Shown here in pieces: positions 9,405 through 20,624 of a DNA stretch of 64,000 nt (positions are counted from its first letter, which is position 1; each line of letters opens with the position of its first letter). The stretch is from Gnetum montanum (lineage: Eukaryota > Streptophyta > Gnetopsida > Gnetales > Gnetaceae). The DNA lies in NCBI GenBank assembly GCA_015680685.1, contig MNCI01027262.1:540338-604337 (forward strand), in the 5' to 3' direction. The notes beneath the pieces were generated by a model. It saw only the letters and a program-made list of their open reading frames with translations. It was not told where the DNA came from and ran no database searches. The translations under genes and the position numbers were made by a program.

Positions 9405-10226
9405 TTATTCCGATTCATCATCATCGGAATCACTTTCCACTTCACTGATTTCCTTTGTTGGCTCTGCCACATACTGGACAAAATAATATCCCGACTGTTG
9501 TTGATAATGATGAAATAATGGATTGTGGGTCCATAATTCCATTGAAGAAGGTCGTCGGTTATGATGATGACAATGCTGGCGAATATCTTCCAGCGTGGCG
9601 GTATACACATCTAGATACCATGCATATAACCAAGGTGTTGTATAATCTAACCTTTTGCTGACTGTCGTGGTTAGATAGTATGTTGGTGAGGCTTCCGGAT
9701 GAAAAGCAAACCAAGCTGCAGATTGCAAACTGTTAAAATATAAAAAATCACCATGTTCCATGGTTAAGGTTCGAGTATGCAACCATGACGGAAAACCTAT
9801 AGGGAAACACTTAGGTAGACATCCATACTTAAGCCACCATGACCAAAAACCATCTCTGTCAGACAGGGTATGATAAGGAAATTCAAACCCAATTTGGTAG
9901 ACATGACATTCAGAGGGATGATACAAAGGCCAATCAGTTTTAATGATGTCTAATTGTAGTTCATACAGATGCAAACAAGTTTTTAATACAAGGGGTACTG
10001 TATTTTCCCTATTGATCTTGAACAAAGACCTGGTTATATTTGATTGTGACTTCATCTGACAAAACTCTTGAACGACCTGGTTCCATTCAGGTTCATGCCT
10101 GGATCTAAGGTCTTCTAACTCACTATTGGTCATTAATCCATTAAATCTAACACACTGCCTAATTTTTTGGCTGGATCGGAGAGTCCATCCTTGTTGTATG
10201 AGAACATCTGTACAAACGAACAACAT
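9405..10226 (-). CDS. Pararetrovirus ORF of unknown function after RNase H
   Basis: 273 aa, uninterrupted. It begins 7 nt after the TAA that ends the RNase H frame and is in the same phase. It lies upstream of the viral promoter, the place where some caulimovirids have the transactivator/viroplasmin gene. I do not recognise transactivator motifs. The protein is rich in aromatic residues, with a Trp/Tyr/Phe-dense middle (about 110-215, for example FWSWWLKYG), a His run HCHHH near 226, and an acidic tail ending SDSDDDESE. Intact length in an otherwise decaying region argues that it was a real gene. It could be a diverged transactivator, a suppressor, or a lineage-specific protein. Confidence 0.6.
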   Translation of the reverse strand: MLFVCTDVLIQQGWTLRSSQKIRQCVRFNGLMTNSELEDLRSRHEPEWNQVVQEFCQMKSQSNITRSLFKINRENTVPLVLKTCLHLYELQLDIIKTDWPLYHPSECHVYQIGFEFPYHTLSDRDGFWSWWLKYGCLPKCFPIGFPSWLHTRTLTMEHGDFLYFNSLQSAAWFAFHPEASPTYYLTTTVSKRLDYTTPWLYAWYLDVYTATLEDIRQHCHHHNRRPSSMELWTHNPLFHHYQQQSGYYFVQYVAEPTKEISEVESDSDDDESE

Positions 10227-10232
10227 AAAACA

Positions 10233-11414
10233 TTAGGATTGTAAGGTATATTCACGTGTAAGGTAATCTGCTAAAGCATTAGCTTTACCATCTATATACT
10301 GACTCTCAAAACTAAAATTTGCCAAAAATAGACTCCACCTAATAAGTCTAGTATGAGCAACTTTGTTGAGATTTTTTACTTGAAGGTATTTGTCAAAATG
10401 TTTTAGATCGCTTCGAATGATAAAATGTTGATCTTGTAGGAATAAGCGAAATTGTGAAATACCTTTAATGATGGCTAAGAGCTCTTTATGGGTACTGTGG
10501 TAGTTTTGTTCAGTTGGGTTAAACTTACCACTAGCGTATCGACAAATGTAGATAATTCCATCTAGGTTTTCTTTCAATACACATCCCCAAAATTGTTCTG
10601 AAGCATCTGTTTCTAACATTAACTTTCCTGTTGTTGGTAACTTGAGTTGTGGCAACTTCAGACAATGTTCTTTGATTCGTTTTACGACTTGGGTGTGTTG
10701 GTTTTGCCAAGATCCTCCTTCTTTAGTGAGAAGTTGATTCAATATCTTTCTATCGTATGCTAATTTTTCATAAAATCCAGAAATATAATTAATACATCCA
10801 AGAAACCGTTGTAATTGTTTCTTGTCTTTCAATTCATCTAGAAAGTGTTGGATTTTTTGTAATATATGATCTTGCAAATGGATCTTACCATGGGTAATGG
10901 TCATACCTAGAAATTTGACTATGTCGACAGCTATTTCTATCTTCTTTTCTGAAGGTGATAGCACTAAACCATTATCATAAACAATTTGGTAAAATTGCTC
11001 TAAATGCTCTAAATGTTCTTGAGCATTTTTAGACATAATTAAAATATCATCAATATACACTAGTATAAACTGATACTGATGAAATATCTTATCCATCACT
11101 TGCTGGAATATGGATGGTGCTGTCTTGATTCCAAAGGGTAAGATATTCCACTGATACAAACCACCTGGCACAGTGAAGGCTGTCTTCCATCTATCTTCTG
11201 GAACAACCTGTATCTGCCAAAAACCTGATTTTAAATCAAACTTGGAATAAATATGAGTATGCTGTAATTTTTGGAAAAGATCATCCTTTGAGGGAATAGG
11301 ATGTTGAAGAGGTTTAATTAAGTCATTTAAAGGTTTGTAATTGACTACCAACCTCTTTCTTCCTCTGGTTAATTCCGCTCTCTTATTAACATAAAAAGCT
11401 GCACAAGCAAACAT
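10233..11414 (-). CDS. Pararetrovirus reverse transcriptase and RNase H
   Basis: 393 aa from the first ATG. The frame is open and in phase upstream to the TAA at 11460-11462, and conserved RT sequence lies in that stretch, so that stop is a true break and the ATG is not the original start. RT motifs seen: VNYKPLN near 24-30, FDLKSGFWQ at 59-67, LPFGIKTAP at 92-100, and the catalytic YIDD at 120-123, then FLG. RNase H catalytic residues are all present: Asp270 (ETDAS), Glu311 (KELLA), Asp336 (RSDLK) and Asp383 (LADYL). The enzyme copies pregenomic RNA into DNA. It ends with TAA at 10233-10235. Confidence 0.85.
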   Translation of the reverse strand: MFACAAFYVNKRAELTRGRKRLVVNYKPLNDLIKPLQHPIPSKDDLFQKLQHTHIYSKFDLKSGFWQIQVVPEDRWKTAFTVPGGLYQWNILPFGIKTAPSIFQQVMDKIFHQYQFILVYIDDILIMSKNAQEHLEHLEQFYQIVYDNGLVLSPSEKKIEIAVDIVKFLGMTITHGKIHLQDHILQKIQHFLDELKDKKQLQRFLGCINYISGFYEKLAYDRKILNQLLTKEGGSWQNQHTQVVKRIKEHCLKLPQLKLPTTGKLMLETDASEQFWGCVLKENLDGIIYICRYASGKFNPTEQNYHSTHKELLAIIKGISQFRLFLQDQHFIIRSDLKHFDKYLQVKNLNKVAHTRLIRWSLFLANFSFESQYIDGKANALADYLTREYTLQS

Positions 11415-11459
11415 GGATTTACTTGAGGAAATAAATTTCTTTGTTAATAAGTCTTGGAT

Positions 11460-13178
11460 TTATTTTTCACATTCTTTTCTTAGCTCAGGGTTCATTCCAA
11501 TATGATGTGCTTTGGCTTTGATTTCTACATGATCGAGTAGATCTATCGTACACCAATGTTCCTTTCTATGCCTGAAGGCAGATGGATTTTCACTAGCAAC
11601 TGTTAAGAGTTTTTTTTTCATTCCTTGGAATTCATTTTGTAAATGTTGGATCTGATGAATAATCCAAGGATGATATTTTTGTTCTTTTTCATTACTAATA
11701 TTTTTAAACCTTGTAATGGGATTAAACACTCTATCATACACATATTGATTTAACTTAATTTTATCTTTCATAATATGGTATGGTTCTAATTTACTAAGAT
11801 TATCAACACCTATAAGCATATCGTAATCTAAATATGCTATTTGATAAACGGTAAATACTATTATATGTCCTAATGGAGTTTTGATTGGGATTTGAGCTTT
11901 CTGCGTAATTTTTCTATCTACTTTATCAAATTGTACTAAGAAAGGTTTTGTTTCCTTCCATAAGTAAGATGGTATGATAGTAGATTTTGCTACTGACACC
12001 TCTGCTCCTGTATTAATCAAAGTATCTATGGGATATGGACGATAATCTGGCAATTTAATATAAAACGTACAAATGGGAACCTTCTTTAATTTCTGATTTG
12101 CAAAAATGAAGATAGGTCTGTTATGTTGTATCTCCATTTCGTAAATCTTCTTTTGTTCTGCTTCTTCTTCTTCTTGAAGAGCATCTAATTCATGTTGTGC
12201 CCACTTGATAAAATCTGATAATTGCACTATCCTTTCTTTTCGCCATATAGATCTATTGATAGCACCAGAAACACTTTGTTGATATTGTTCCTGTTCGGTT
12301 AACTGTGGAGGTGATTCACTTGATTCTTCTTGGAGAGGCTGTTTAGCTGAATCCTTTAATTCTTCTGCTCTCATCATACCTTCCATTTCTTCTTGTTCTT
12401 CCTCTGAACTTTGGACAGGTTGGGAATCAAGGAATATGTCTTGAGTCCGCAGAGCTTGTTTCCATTTTTTATACTCCAATTTCTTTTTCTCTAATAATGC
12501 ATCTAAATGCATATACTTTGGAATATTATCCAAAGGTGTTTGACTTAGTTTAGTCTCTAAGGTTGTGATCTCCTTTTTCAGATCATCAATTTCATATTGA
12601 ATGGGAGATCTGTGAGAGGATGCTGTTGATGCCGTAGAGGGTCTATACAATTGTTGATACCCTAACGGTCTTCTTCCACCAAAGGAACCTCGAGATGTGG
12701 ATGAGGAAGGACGATGCCGATTCATATGCATGGCATAGAAATCTTCATCATCATCCGGCTCAGACATATCTAAAGGCGAATCTTCTGCAGAGCACTCCCC
12801 CGGACAAAAAGTGGCGGTCGTGGACTCGGAAGGAGGAGATGGAGAGGCATGATCGGAATGAGATTGATAGATTAGATCCTGAGAGGGGTCATGGTCAATC
12901 TGATCATCAGATATGTATTCATAAAATTGTTCATTCAAGTTGTGGGTTTGAATGAAATGGATCTTTTTGGGATGTTTGTGCTTATCCGGACATTGGGTAG
13001 CAAAATGAGGACCATTGCATAAATAGCAATGTATATCTTTACATTTTACCTTTTGTTGTCGTCGTCGAAAATACGAAGGATATTTGCGTACTTTCTTGGG
13101 TTGTTTACGACGCCATTGTTTTCCTGATGCCCTAAGCTTTCTAGCTTTGGATTTGGATGTTGAACCTTTAATAAAATA
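11460..13178 (-). CDS. Pararetrovirus coat C-terminus with zinc knuckle and aspartic protease
   Basis: The frame is open from 13178 to the TAA at 11460-11462; the first ATG is at 12938, but homology starts earlier, so the 5' end is cut by integration. Near 13130-13060 the product is very basic (RRK, KK, RRR). The knuckle at about 13040-12995 reads CYLCNGPHFATQC, which is CX2CX3HX4C, one residue shorter than the usual CX2CX4HX4C. Next come a Ser/acidic linker and coiled-coil segments (residues 115-175 and 240-270 from the ATG). A retropepsin follows with INTGA at 308-312, where Asn309 replaces the catalytic Asp, and a later LIGVDNL stretch. The change suggests an inactive protease in this copy. 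Confidence 0.75.
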   Translation of the reverse strand, partial: YFIKGSTSKSKARKLRASGKQWRRKQPKKVRKYPSYFRRRQQKVKCKDIHCYLCNGPHFATQCPDKHKHPKKIHFIQTHNLNEQFYEYISDDQIDHDPSQDLIYQSHSDHASPSPPSESTTATFCPGECSAEDSPLDMSEPDDDEDFYAMHMNRHRPSSSTSRGSFGGRRPLGYQQLYRPSTASTASSHRSPIQYEIDDLKKEITTLETKLSQTPLDNIPKYMHLDALLEKKKLEYKKWKQALRTQDIFLDSQPVQSSEEEQEEMEGMMRAEELKDSAKQPLQEESSESPPQLTEQEQYQQSVSGAINRSIWRKERIVQLSDFIKWAQHELDALQEEEEAEQKKIYEMEIQHNRPIFIFANQKLKKVPICTFYIKLPDYRPYPIDTLINTGAEVSVAKSTIIPSYLWKETKPFLVQFDKVDRKITQKAQIPIKTPLGHIIVFTVYQIAYLDYDMLIGVDNLSKLEPYHIMKDKIKLNQYVYDRVFNPITRFKNISNEKEQKYHPWIIHQIQHLQNEFQGMKKKLLTVASENPSAFRHRKEHWCTIDLLDHVEIKAKAHHIGMNPELRKECEK

Positions 13179-13179
13179 T

Positions 13180-15838
13180 TAAAGAGATCATCTCCAATAA
13201 TATACTAATGCAACTTTAAAAATTCAACTAGTGAACTATCAAATCTTATATGTTTATCCTTTTTTAAACTAAAATTCAATATCTTTATTTCTTTCATTAC
13301 TGTAATTTTTTCTTTAGGAATACTTTAATATGTTTGTGTTCTAATATTTGAAATATATGTACCATAGGACACAAATGTTTCGTTGCTAGAACCTTCAAAC
13401 TAAGAAAATTAAGAAAAAGACTTGCTAAAAATTTATTAATAATTTTAAGCTTTGTGATAGCAAAATCATTTATACAAAGTGATTCCATTTAAGGTACTTG
13501 ACACTTTTCTTTTAAAAAAGTAAAAAAATTTCTAACAAGGATCATCTTTAATTTGTAGTAAGGACATGTGACTTTTAGTGTGAGTACTCCTAACCTCAAA
13601 ATAATCTCAACATTGTTTAGAATAATATACTTTAGCCAAGGCTTCTTGAGTTTCAAAATCAAATGGATTATGGTCTAAAGGAATTTACTTTTTCTTGAAA
13701 GATTCTATAAGTCCTTCAACTTCATTCTTAAACTTAGCAAATTTCTTTCCAAACTATCTAGGATAACTTCTAACTCTAAAAGTAGTTTTTTTCCACCAAC
13801 CAATCCAACTAATATCACCAATATTTTATTTTATTTTTTGCATTTCATAATGCCTTTAAAATACTTTTTTCACTTGCTTCTCTAAACATACTAGCATTCA
13901 TACAAGTAAGCTCATGCTTTCAAAAAAAGGAAGAATTCTTCTAAAGAGAAAAATGCTAATAGGAATGTGGCCTTATAAAGTACCATCTATATGCACTTCT
14001 ACATTCTTTATAGAATTCCAAAAGAATACATTCAAGATGTAGAATTTATCAAGTTGACAATAAATTCTATCATTAGAACACACTAGTATGAGCCACTAGT
14101 CATAACATAAGTTATTAATATAATATTAGATCATATTATAACATATAATATTATGCTAAAGCACATAGCAAAAATAATAATAAAGCCAAGGTTTAAGGCT
14201 CAAACACTGAGGTGTTACACCTTGTCCATGAAAAATCAATATATAAAGTCATGACTAAGTTCAAAGAAAGATGGGAGGAAAAATATTAAACACATCTATT
14301 ATATTAAGAATCTATTCCTACTCATGTATTTTGTACAAGTTTATTTATCTAACAAATTCATTGGGCCTATAAATGCATAATATAATATTAATTTTAATAT
14401 TATTATATCTACCATCCTTTTAAAAAATATTTTGAATGGCAAGATACAAACTATTGTTAACTTTGTATAACTTTATCCAAGGTCTTGGTATGCTTTTGTT
14501 GCTAACTCAAGCAAGGTGCAAAGTTTAGAATAGAAATACTTTCTTTTTTACATATGTAATCTTATTTTTAAGTAAATATATATAAATTTCAACATATTTG
14601 CAATCCCTAAACTTTCTTTCATTATGATTTATTTCTAATCTATCAAAAAATTTAAAAAATCACTAAAGTATATTGTATCACTAACCACCAACTATGAGAT
14701 CTATGTCTAATATACCAAAAATAAAAAAACTTTCACTGATGCATCTTATATTACATACCGCTAACAATATAGCAAGTAACTTAGAAACATTGATGTGGAA
14801 ACTCCAGAAGTAACATAGTTAACTAAACAATCATTATATAATTATTTAGATCTATCTTCCTTTTTAAAGAGCATAATTGATGCACCATTCCTTTTTTTGA
14901 TCCTTTTGCACATCCAAATTTAACTTCTTCTAGATGACATTTAATATTAATGCTACAATTTTTTTATAATTAAAAATGGATAATATACATTAATGCTATT
15001 ATTTTATGTTTATACAATAAAATCAACATCGATAAAAATTCAACTTTTACACTTGTTATCTATGTCCTATTACACAACATGCTCGAAATTAAGCTTTTAG
15101 AATTTGTATGATCTTTCAATTGGATGTTAATCATATTTATTTTTATGATCAAGCTACTTTGTCTACTACCTTTATTTGTATTTGATGTGTCTTTATTGAC
15201 TTATTCTCTATTTTACTTAGAAGCATCATTATTTTGTTTTTCTGGTGGTAAGAGTACAATAATGATATTTCAATAGTAATTAAACACTAGTGTTAAAGAT
15301 GTTGCTTTTAATCTATTTTTAAGAAGAAAATTTTTTAGTGAATGTTAAGTAATTAAATTATCTGTTAAATTATTAATTTCTTTTACAAATGCAAAATAGC
15401 CTATCTATTAAGATTTCACCATGATTTAAGAAATCCACATTTTTAGTTTGTTACATCTCACATTGAGATTTAGGTTTGAATATCTACTAACTCTTATTAG
15501 AAATTATTTATTAACATGGATTGTAATTTTTTCTTTTAATTAAACTTAAAATAAAGAATGAATATTTGATTATGTACTAGGTATGAATGTTATCGTAATA
15601 AGTTTGTAGTTATAAGTCCTTAACGATAAATAAATTTAGAAACTAGAAATTGGAAATATTTATTACATCCAAAAAATCACAAAGGAGTTATTCGACAATT
15701 ACAAAGACTCAACATATTATTGAAGAAATTTAGAAACATCATAGATGTAATACCCTAAGCAGATAGGGTCAATTTGAAAGAAAATAATCAAAAAATTACA
15801 ATCAATAGTATAATTCATTCAAATGTGAGCTAAAGATG
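13180..15838. other. AT-rich stretch, nothing recognised
   Basis: About 2.7 kb with very low GC and dense stops in all frames. No LTR ends, primer-binding sites, conserved protein motifs or tandem arrays were seen. The near-palindromic ATAATATTA-type run around 14110-14150 looks like chance in AT-rich DNA. The right end of the pararetrovirus passes directly into it. Confidence 0.5.
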
Positions 15839-15839
15839 T

Positions 15840-16860
15840 GCAAAATAAAAAATATGTTCTTCATCTGCTATGCCTTACTTGCAGAGTCTGCAAATATGCT
15901 CTTCCCTTGGTAAATTGATCCAACAATCTATCTCAATAAGAAAATGATGAAAGCTCATTCTTGCTCTAGCAATTTGGTTCCTTAAATAAATAGGAATAGT
16001 TGAGAATAAATACTTTTAAGTACTAGATAACAAACCTCATCTAATATAATATAAATAAAAATGCTTTTTCCTAACATGTTCAACCAAACTTTTGGCAAGA
16101 CTTTCTCTTTTATAGTTTTCCGAAAGAGCCTTTTATTTAAAGGAAGATCCTCTATCATAATACTTCATTACTGAAGTCATAATTTTTCTTGATGTAACCA
16201 TCCATTTTTAAATGTAGTATTCATGATCTCCTTAGCGTAATTAACTTCTTCCATATGACTTAACTTCTAAGTATAAGCAATAAATTAATAAAGAGCTGCA
16301 ACTTCAAGAGAAATCAAATCTACTTCTAAAAGTAAGGTATCATAATAAGTCTACATTTCACTTGAAATTCACATGCAAGAAAATGCTTTTGAACATGCTC
16401 TAATTTTCTCTAATTATATGTGGAAAGAGGTCCCGATGCAACACTCATATAATAATACAAGTTAGACAAGACTACAAAAAAGTTTATTTTAGGTCTCCTA
16501 TGCCAAAAGTTATTTCTTGGTACAATTATTTATTAGAGTAAATAGGGCTCACATGCCACTTGAAACTCTTTGAGTAATAAGGGTATTCCAACTATAATTA
16601 CTAGTAAATTCAACTCCCAAATATTTATAAGACTCATATATATCAAGTATTTTTTTCAAAAAAAAATTGTAATATTTATTTCTAGTACCACAAACTAAAA
16701 GTTTAGTTTTATTAATATTAAGTTTCATACTAGAATAGTTATAGTATTCATGAAGAATTTGAAGCATATAATTTAATCCTATAGCTATTTTTGCAATCAA
16801 TACCATATCATCTACAAAGAGAAGCATGTTCAAAAATAATCCATTCACTAATATATCATG
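15840..16860 (-). pseudogene. LINE ORF2 remnant, reverse transcriptase end, minus strand
   Basis: The best frame (16848 to 16549) shows LLFVDDMVLIA, the LINE RT catalytic FxDD block. It is followed by the NKTKLLV segment and YKYLGV, the usual next blocks. Lower down (about 15990-15840) broken frames show ARMSFHHFLIEID, PREEHICRLC- and DEEHIF-like pieces, the C-terminal domain of such LINEs. Stops and frameshifts throughout mark it as dead. It faces the LINE at 18050-19300. Confidence 0.7.
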
Positions 16861-17689
16861 ATTTGATTTATAAAGATATATAAAATTGGAAATCCAAGAT
16901 AAGATGAAAGAATTGCATATCTAATACCAAGATATGTTAAACTTAAAATGAAATTAATCTTTATAAGTTGAAAATTAATTTCTTAGAATTTTAGAACATA
17001 AATTACATATGTATAGCAATGTTTCGATAAGTTATACTTTTTTATTTAAAATATTCATGAATCTTCAAAAATCTAAATATAATATATAAGTCTTATACTA
17101 CTCCAAAATTGTTAATCCAACCATTTACATGATAAAATATGAAATCTTACTTAAATGTAAAATGTTATAGCTAGTGTGTTAACCATTAAATCTAATAACT
17201 ATTATTATGTCACAACTTAAAATTAATAATAGATAAATTTAGAAAATTACTTAAGGGACATGATTAACTTCCTTAGAAATCCATATATTCCATATCATTC
17301 TAGCCTTGTCCCAACCCATATATTCCATATGTAAAGCTTAAAACCCAAAATTAAATTATTGAAAATCATTAAATTACCAAGTATGAAATTTATAAACCAA
17401 TACGCATACTTGAACAACCTATAAAGAGTAAACATCTTGAGAAGATCCATGCAATGTTAGACCAACATCTTAAATACAAAGTATTGATCTACAAGTTACA
17501 AAAGATATAAAGTTAACCACTATTTTATAAAATCTATAACATGGATTCATAACAACAATATATTGTTCACTTATATGTTATGGTTTTTTTCTTAATTATT
17601 AAGGTTTCATTGCAACTCTTATTAATTTCATGATTTTTTTTCTCTAATTGTCTTTGTTTTACATCTTTTGTATCGACAATGGCACTTAT

Positions 17690-18035
17690 ATGATGTCGAA
17701 TGTTAGACAGTAGAAAAAGGCATGAACAACAAATTAGTGTGGTAGAAATGTGAATGCTTTGATAGATGTTGAATATTACTAAAAGAAATAAACTGCATAA
17801 TATAGACATCAAAAAAAAGACTTGGAAGAGTTTTTCTTTCAAATAAGCTATAAGAATGGCAACTTAGATGGTTTGTTTATGTGCAAAGAAGATCCTACAA
17901 TGAGCTTATAAACAAAGGTTGTTATATCACTGTTCAAGAAAATCCATTGAAAGTAAGACCAAAGAATACATGGAAAAAATGAACTTATGTAGCTGATCTC
18001 ATTTTGTTAGGATAAGTCTAGGATGATGATGTATT
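17690..18035 (+). pseudogene. LINE 3' tail, second copy
   Basis: Clearly similar to 4490-5025 without the SINE-like insert. Shared stretches include the AAAAAGGCATGAACAACA region, AATAAACTGCATAATA, and the GTGCAAAGAAGATCC part. It ends in the same GATGATGATG tail. No intact frame remains. The stretch between the two LINE pieces (16861-17689) shows nothing recognisable. Confidence 0.65.
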
Positions 18036-18049
18036 AATTCTTAGTTACT

Positions 18050-19306
18050 CTTAGACACTACATTGAGTTTGCAAAAATGCCTAATAAAAATTATTTTATT
18101 TGTTTTATTGATTTTTCAAAAGCATATGATTTAGTGATACATAAAACACTATGGCTGCACTTGCATAAAATTGGCCTTCATTCAAATTTGATTACAGAAA
18201 ATTATTGTTATTCATTTGATCTTCAAGTGAATGTAGATAAAATGAAAATGATCATCTAGGATACAAGAAATAACTCTTACAACTTCCATTTTAAAGGTAC
18301 CAATGTCTAAATAGTAGATTATTTTAAATATTTGGGTCTCATTTATATGAATAATTACATGTGGAGAGAGTGCATTAAAGAAACATATTAGAAGATTTCA
18401 AGGCTTTGTATGCTTTCAAAAACAAATGCAAAGGTTTAGGCCTCTAGGCTTGGAAGGTCAAAAAATAAATTTTTTAGACTATCATCTATCCTATTGTATT
18501 GTATAAGTATGCTATTTGGGAACCTAGACTCAATGCTAAACTTTGAAAAGATATTTAAAAAATATAAAACCTTTTCTTCTCAATGAGTTATATGTGAAGA
18601 TGCAAATACCTTAATGTTATTATGTAAATGTGATTTATTACATTTAAAAGTACAAACCTTATATCAATTAATTAAATACACTCATAACTTCCATATCTCA
18701 AGGCAAGACAAATTTTCTAAGGCACTTCTTGAGGATTCGTGAGACTATGGTTGGTATTTTTTGGGGATGTAATAATTGAGAAAATGGAATATCTCTTAGA
18801 AGGATGTGTAATAAAATCCTAAGCATATTTTCCAACTAGTCAAGCAAAAGGTTTTAACACAAATGTGGATTAATGTAGAAGACAAAAGGCAATTTTATTT
18901 ACATCACATTAGATCTAAAAAGGTAGATGTAGAAACTCACTATTCTTAAACTACTATTCCTATCAAGTATCAAAATGTTATAAGAAAGTTTCTCTTAGGT
19001 TCTCATTATCTTAAAATTGAAAGCAAAAGATAGATTCAACTCCCTCAAGAATAGTGCATTTATATGGTGTTCATATTATGAGCTCTTGAAGAAGAGTTAT
19101 ATGTGTTTCTTTCTTTTGCTATGACTACCCATTCAAAACAATCCTATAATGTTACAACAAAAAGCACATATGATTTATTTTTGTTGCCCCCATTAAAGCT
19201 TGGTCAATTTGTAGAGTCTCTGTTTATTTTTCACGAAAATGTAATATTCAATAGATCCTATGAATCTTTGGATGTAATAAAGCTTCATTTCATTAACAAT
19301 GGTTGA
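18050..19306 (+). pseudogene. LINE ORF2 remnant, reverse transcriptase, plus strand
   Basis: The reading opens with FICFIDFSKAYDLVIHKTLW, the LINE RT block holding the first catalytic Asp, followed by HLHKIGLH. The frame then jumps to VNVDKMKM and KYLGL, so the segment with the second catalytic pair is deleted. Further on there are C-terminal pieces (RKFLLGSHYLKIE near 18990-19025). Many stops interrupt it. The family appears the same as, or close to, the minus-strand copy at 15840-16860. Confidence 0.7.
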
Positions 19307-19791
19307 AGTCATGGGCATTGGGACATGCCTATTGGCAGGAGTGGTTGTGATAACTGGCGGGAGTGGCTGGCAGAAGTTGATTTTTCATTGCTGAGGCTGG
19401 CTCTTGGTACTTCCATAGGTAAAAATGAACAGAAGCTTTGGTAAATTACGTCCGAGTCTCTTCTTTACTATTATTCTAGATCTGTTGCCATTCTAGATTT
19501 TCCATCGTTGTTTCTAGTGCCCTCACTGCTGTTGTGGCCGTTGCATTCTCTATCTTGTTGTTGCTGTGCTGCATCGCTGATCTTGCTGCCACTGCACTGC
19601 TACACAGCCGATCTTCTCGTTGCTACGTTGCTACATGACTGGTCTTGCTACTGTTACACTGCTACATAGCCGATCTTGGTATTGGTACATTGCTACATGA
19701 TCGTTCTTGTTACCAATGCATTGTCTGCCGCTCTTGTTGCCGCTATACCATCAGGCTTGCTATTGCATAAAATGGGTACGTTTCCTTTCAT

Positions 19792-19804
19792 TGGTATCAA
19801 AGCC
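19792..19804 (+). other. Copia primer-binding site
   Basis: TGGTATCAAAGCC differs from the initiator-tRNA-Met site TGGTATCAGAGCC by one base. It follows TTTCCTTTCAT, a plausible LTR end. The LTR itself would be the GC-richer stretch of about 19320-19790, which has TTGCTAC and TGCTGC words repeated. I could not find its partner at the 3' end, so the LTR start is unknown. Confidence 0.6.
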
Positions 19805-20556
19805 ATGATTTCTGTATCTAGTTTTTCTGTTTCGTTGCACGAGAGTAGTACCCGCAATGGTGCTGATCACGCAAGCTCTGTTAAATATACCAGTTATATT
19901 AGTGCTCATGAATTAAACGTGTGATCTGTCACATTGTTGGTAATCACCGCGATGTTGGGTAGTATTATGATGCACAGGGTAGCTTTGATTGACGCTTCAT
20001 GAGGGTAATAAGATGGAAACAAGGCAGTAGAATTCAGTGAAAGTTTGTAATATAATCTACTAAATTCATGATGTCTCTGGACCTGCAGTGCCTTGGAGCA
20101 TTGCGATGACTAGACACTGTTAATATTAGTGCTACTTCCGTCTAACATGGTATTGATAATGGTTGTTTTGTTAATGAAGTTCTCAGCTGTGATGGAGAGA
20201 TGGAGAGATGTATAAACAATTTTTTTGTTTGTTTACAACAATTACCGTAGCATAACTTTGCATGTTTTTAATAGTGCTATGTTTTTGGCATTGGTTTATA
20301 TTTCATTTTAGATATAATCTTTATTATCGATTATAATTTTTTGTTAAAACCAGATCTTTAGCTTTTATGCATTTCTTCTTGGACCTCCTATGGGACTTGA
20401 GCATCATTCTCATCATTCTTTTAATCCTTTGATCAAGGGGAATATTTATTATTTTTTGTCCTCATGATTGTACTTCATTATTCTTGGATGTATAAATATC
20501 TAATGTAATTTATTCATCTAGGATGTATTATTATTTGACCCCTTGTCCAAGTGAAA

Positions 20557-20624
20557 GAATTTTTATGTAATTTATTATCCTAGTTGTATAGAATTTTTAT
20601 GTAATTTATTATCCTAGTTGTATA
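20557..20624. repeat. Perfect 34-bp tandem duplication
   Basis: Bases 20557-20590 and 20591-20624 are identical (start GAATTTTTATG, end CCTAGTTGTATA). It lies between the Copia primer-binding site and gag. Identity in such a decayed element means the duplication is recent compared with the rest. Confidence 0.85.

Larger units (their letters stand above)
6216..13178 (-). mobile_element. Endogenous pararetrovirus (Caulimoviridae), near complete, circularly permuted
   Basis: About 6.96 kb on the minus strand carries the gene set of a caulimovirid: movement protein, coat protein, CCHC knuckle, aspartic protease, reverse transcriptase and RNase H, plus a TATA box, poly(A) signal and initiator-Met primer-binding site. 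The order is rotated: the coat/zinc-knuckle reading starts abruptly at 13178, and the N-terminal part of the coat protein ends at 6216. A circular genome cut inside the coat gene gives this arrangement. No integrase is seen, as expected for the family, and no LTRs flank it. Three in-phase stops interrupt the long frame (7272-7274, 10233-10235, 11460-11462); the last two may not all be mutations. It is much better preserved than neighbouring elements. Genus is uncertain; a relative of petuvirus/florendovirus/gymnosperm lineages is inference. Confidence 0.9.

Noticed and set aside
9335-9661. Small ORFs on both strands over the end of the 273-aa viral ORF
   Set aside because: Shadow frames of that gene.
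14100-14225. Palindromic AT run as a possible MITE
   Set aside because: No target duplication or defined terminal inverted repeat; expected in DNA this AT-rich.
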